8,431 bases of DNA, taken from Acholeplasmataceae bacterium. GTDB lineage: Bacteria > Bacillota > Negativicutes > Acidaminococcales > Acidaminococcaceae. Below, in pieces: positions 6,693 through 8,431 of this stretch. A program made the position numbers and the translations under genes. The notes beneath the pieces were generated by a model. That model had not been told where the DNA came from. It saw only the letters and a program-made list of their open reading frames with translations, and searched no databases. Each line of letters opens with the position of its first letter. Positions within the stretch are counted from its first letter, which is position 1. Location: assembly GCA_012719555.1 (NCBI GenBank), contig JAAYAE010000341.1, positions 1 through 8,431 on the forward strand, written 5' to 3'.

Positions 6693-6721
6693 TTGTAATT
6701 GAAACGGTTTGGTGGTAAACT
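6693..6721 (+). promoter_or_regulatory. Possible guaB promoter
   Basis: Because a terminator lies upstream, guaB should have its own promoter in 6670-6756. The best pair with 17-nt spacing is TTGTAA (6693-6698) and TAAACT (6716-6721), each about four of six. An alternative is TTGAAA (6699-6704) with TAAAAT (6725-6730), better boxes but a long 20-nt spacer. No PurBox-like CCGAAC core and no riboswitch-like fold was found here, so guaB does not appear to share the operator seen before purE. Confidence 0.35.
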
Positions 6722-6756
6722 AAGTAAAATATTTTTTGTGAAAAGGGAGGAAAAAA

Positions 6757-8268
6757 ATGGCTTTTATTTATGATGAACCAGCTCATACATTTAGCGAGTA
6801 TCTTTTAGTTCCTGGATATTCTTCTAAAGAGTGTGTACCTGCTAATGTGGATTTACAAACACCTTTGGTAAAATTTAAAAAAGGTGAACAACCGGCTATT
6901 ACTTTAAATATTCCTATGGTATCAGCTATCATGCAATCGGTTTCTGATGATAATATGGCTATTGCCCTTTCTAAAGAAGGTGGAATTTCTTTCATATTTG
7001 GCTCTCAATCAATTGAAAGTGAAGCTGCTATGGTAGCTCGCGTTAAGACTTATAAAGCGGGCTTTGTAACAAGTGACTCCAATATTCAGCCAAGTAGTAC
7101 TTTGCAAGATATCCTGCGCCTAAAAGAAGAGACAGGTCATTCTACAGTTGCTGTTACTTCTGACGGAACTGTTAATGGGAAACTCATGGGTATTGTAACT
7201 AGCCGTGATTACCGTGTGAGCAGAATGTCTTTGGATACCAAAGTATCCGAGTTTATGACACCGATTAAAGATATGATTGTTGCTAAGCACAGCACAAGTT
7301 TGCATGATGCCAACAATATTATTTGGGACAATAAGCTTAATACTTTACCTGTAGTAGATGATGAAGGACGCCTTTTATACATGGTGTTCCGTAAGGATTA
7401 TGCTTCCCATAAGGAATATCCACTAGAACTTTTAGACGCACAAAAACGACATGTAGTAGGTGCAGGTATTAATACCCGTGACTATGCAGAGAGGGTTCCT
7501 GCTTTAGTTGATGCAGGTGCTGATGTACTTTGTATTGATTCGTCTGAAGGCTATAGCGAGTGGCAAAAAATAACGTTGGACTGGATTCGCAGCAAATATG
7601 GAGACAGCGTTAAAGTAGGTGCAGGCAATGTTGTAGATAGAGATGGCTTCCGTTTCTTAGCAGAATCCGGAGCAGATTTCGTCAAAGTTGGTATTGGCGG
7701 TGGGTCTATTTGTATCACCCGTGAACAAAAAGGTATTGGACGTGGGCAGGCAACTGCTATTATTGAAGTAGCCAAAGCTCGCGACGAATATTTTGCAGAA
7801 ACAGGTATTTATGTTCCAATCTGTTCAGACGGTGGAATAGTTTATGACTACCACATGACCTTGGCTTTGGCTATGGGAGCAGATTTTATGATGTTAGGGC
7901 GTTACTTTGCACGTTTTGATGAGTCTCCAACTAACAGAGTAAATATAAATGGGGCTTATATGAAAGAATATTGGGGCGAAGGGTCTAACCGTGCTCGTAA
8001 TTGGCAAAGGTACGATATGGGGGGAGCTTCTAAATTATCATTTGAAGAAGGCGTTGATTCCTACGTTCCTTATGCAGGCTGCTTGAAGGACAATGTTAAT
8101 TTAACCTTAAGTAAATTGCGGTCTACTATGTGTAACTGCGGTGCTATGAACATTCCTGAACTACAAAAGAATGCACGTCTGACGCTTGTATCTGCTACCA
8201 GTTTGGTAGAGGGTGGCGCACACGATGTTATGCTCAAAGATAATAATTCAAATAATTATCCTAAATAA
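6757..8268 (+). CDS. guaB: Inosine-5'-monophosphate dehydrogenase (Tritrichomonas-type)
   Basis: IMPDH oxidises IMP to XMP with NAD+, the first and rate-limiting step from IMP to GMP. The 503-residue protein has a (beta/alpha)8 barrel interrupted by a CBS pair at about 102-220. The catalytic loop is G-I-G-G-G-S-I-C-I-T-R-E (312-323) with nucleophile Cys319. The flap holds R-A-R-N-W-Q-R-Y (412-419) with the Arg418-Tyr419 dyad. Asp261 lies in I-D-S-S-E-G, the substrate-site D-G-G is at 358-360, and E-G-G (485-487) fits the K+ site. From memory, these numbers and the total length are those of the Tritrichomonas foetus enzyme, and long stretches look the same. Related 500-residue IMPDHs occur in gut anaerobes. 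The ATG follows AGGGAGG (6744-6750) by 6 nt. A mirrored partial copy faces its 3' end. Confidence 0.96.
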   Translation: MAFIYDEPAHTFSEYLLVPGYSSKECVPANVDLQTPLVKFKKGEQPAITLNIPMVSAIMQSVSDDNMAIALSKEGGISFIFGSQSIESEAAMVARVKTYKAGFVTSDSNIQPSSTLQDILRLKEETGHSTVAVTSDGTVNGKLMGIVTSRDYRVSRMSLDTKVSEFMTPIKDMIVAKHSTSLHDANNIIWDNKLNTLPVVDDEGRLLYMVFRKDYASHKEYPLELLDAQKRHVVGAGINTRDYAERVPALVDAGADVLCIDSSEGYSEWQKITLDWIRSKYGDSVKVGAGNVVDRDGFRFLAESGADFVKVGIGGGSICITREQKGIGRGQATAIIEVAKARDEYFAETGIYVPICSDGGIVYDYHMTLALAMGADFMMLGRYFARFDESPTNRVNINGAYMKEYWGEGSNRARNWQRYDMGGASKLSFEEGVDSYVPYAGCLKDNVNLTLSKLRSTMCNCGAMNIPELQKNARLTLVSATSLVEGGAHDVMLKDNNSNNYPK

Positions 8269-8273
8269 ATTCA

Positions 8274-8333
8274 AATTGAAGGTTTTTGCCTCTGTTTGTA
8301 GAATTCTACAAGCAGAGGCAAAAACCTTCAATT
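8274..8333. repeat. 60-bp near-perfect palindrome between the converging guaB ends
   Basis: This is the core of the mirror repeat: 29 of 30 base pairs match around a central GAATTC (8301-8306). The one exception, T8295 and G8312, would be a U-G wobble in plus-strand RNA. It could form a long RNA hairpin and might end transcription from both sides. However, the GC-rich stem part (GCCTCTG and CAGAGGC) is followed by A5, not by a U run, in either direction. It is therefore not a standard intrinsic terminator. It could also be a by-product of a fold-back join. Confidence 0.8.
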
Positions 8334-8338
8334 CGAAA

Positions 8339-8431
8339 TTATTTAGGATAATTATTTGAATTATTGTCTTTGAGCATAACATCATGTGCGCCACCTTCTA
8401 CCAAACTGGTAGCAGATACAAGCGTCAGACG
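8339..8431 (-). CDS. guaB: Partial second IMP dehydrogenase copy, C-terminal 30 residues
   Basis: Read on the minus strand, this stretch encodes 30 residues and a TAA stop, identical to residues 474-503 of the complete guaB in the window, from R-L-T-L-V-S-A to S-N-N-Y-P-K. It includes the E-G-G of the K+ site. Three codons differ silently from the plus-strand gene: Glu485 GAA for GAG, His489 CAT for CAC, Asp495 GAC for GAT. The gene runs off the window at a codon boundary, so its length and start are unknown. The two stop codons face each other across 70 bp. If real, the cell has two convergent guaB genes. If the mirror arises from assembly, this is the same locus from a related strain, wrongly joined. 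Confidence 0.6.
   Translation of the reverse strand, partial: RLTLVSATSLVEGGAHDVMLKDNNSNNYPK

Larger units (their letters stand above)
8176..8431. repeat. Mirror-image inverted repeat of the guaB 3' end
   Basis: The sequence is symmetric about the point between 8303 and 8304: base x pairs with base 8607-x. The two 128-bp arms (8176-8303 and 8304-8431) align without gaps and with six mismatches (left/right positions 8211/8396, 8223/8384, 8241/8366, 8269/8338, 8273/8334, 8295/8312), about 95% identity. The three differences inside guaB are all at third codon positions and silent. The symmetry still holds at the window edge, so the repeat probably continues. It may be a real tail-to-tail gene duplication or a fold-back assembly join. 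Confidence 0.95.

Noticed and set aside
6670..6756. Guanine riboswitch or PurBox before guaB
   Set aside because: No CCGAAC-type core, conserved purine-aptamer junction or second terminator is present in these 87 nt.
1..8431. CRISPR arrays, tRNA or rRNA genes, insertion sequences
   Set aside because: No short regularly spaced repeats, cloverleaf-like gene, transposase or attachment-site duplication was seen; every gap between genes is under 300 bp and is explained above.

Overview
The window reads as a chromosomal piece of a low-GC, anaerobic Firmicutes-like bacterium. The best guess is a gut-associated member of the Negativicutes or Clostridia. This rests on AT-rich third codon positions, strong GGAGG-type ribosome binding sites, tight gene packing, a clostridial-style PurE, a Bacillus-type PurF with a propeptide and Fe-S cysteines, and a Tritrichomonas-type IMP dehydrogenase. 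The taxonomic call is an inference from remembered family patterns; no search was run.

Layout. Positions 4-801 (minus strand) encode a secreted protein rich in Pro, His and Arg, of unknown function, with a clear promoter. The 264-bp divergent region 802-1065 holds that promoter, a sigma-A-like promoter for the purine operon, a candidate PurR operator (two inverted PurBox-like sites) and a leader hairpin followed by a U-rich tract. From 1066 to 6620 runs a compact purine operon, purE-purF-purM-purN-purH-purD, with gaps of 13-30 nt and one overlap, closed by an intrinsic terminator at 6632-6669. A separately transcribed IMP dehydrogenase gene (guaB) occupies 6757-8268. The last 93 bp of the window (8339-8431) read on the minus strand as the last 30 codons and stop of a second, almost identical guaB copy.

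How the genes work together. PurF makes phosphoribosylamine from PRPP and glutamine. PurD turns it into GAR, PurN formylates GAR, PurM closes the imidazole ring and PurE carboxylates it. The IMP cyclohydrolase called purH closes the second ring to give IMP, and GuaB starts the branch from IMP to GMP. Missing from the window are purC, purB, purL/Q/S, purK and the AICAR transformylase activity.

Main points of interest. The purH gene is an isolated IMP cyclohydrolase domain of 199 residues without the usual AICAR transformylase half. The right end of the window is a mirror image centred between 8303 and 8304: 128-bp arms pair without gaps and with six mismatches, the three coding ones all synonymous. 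This is either a tail-to-tail guaB duplication or a fold-back assembly join between two strain variants. The sequence alone cannot settle which.
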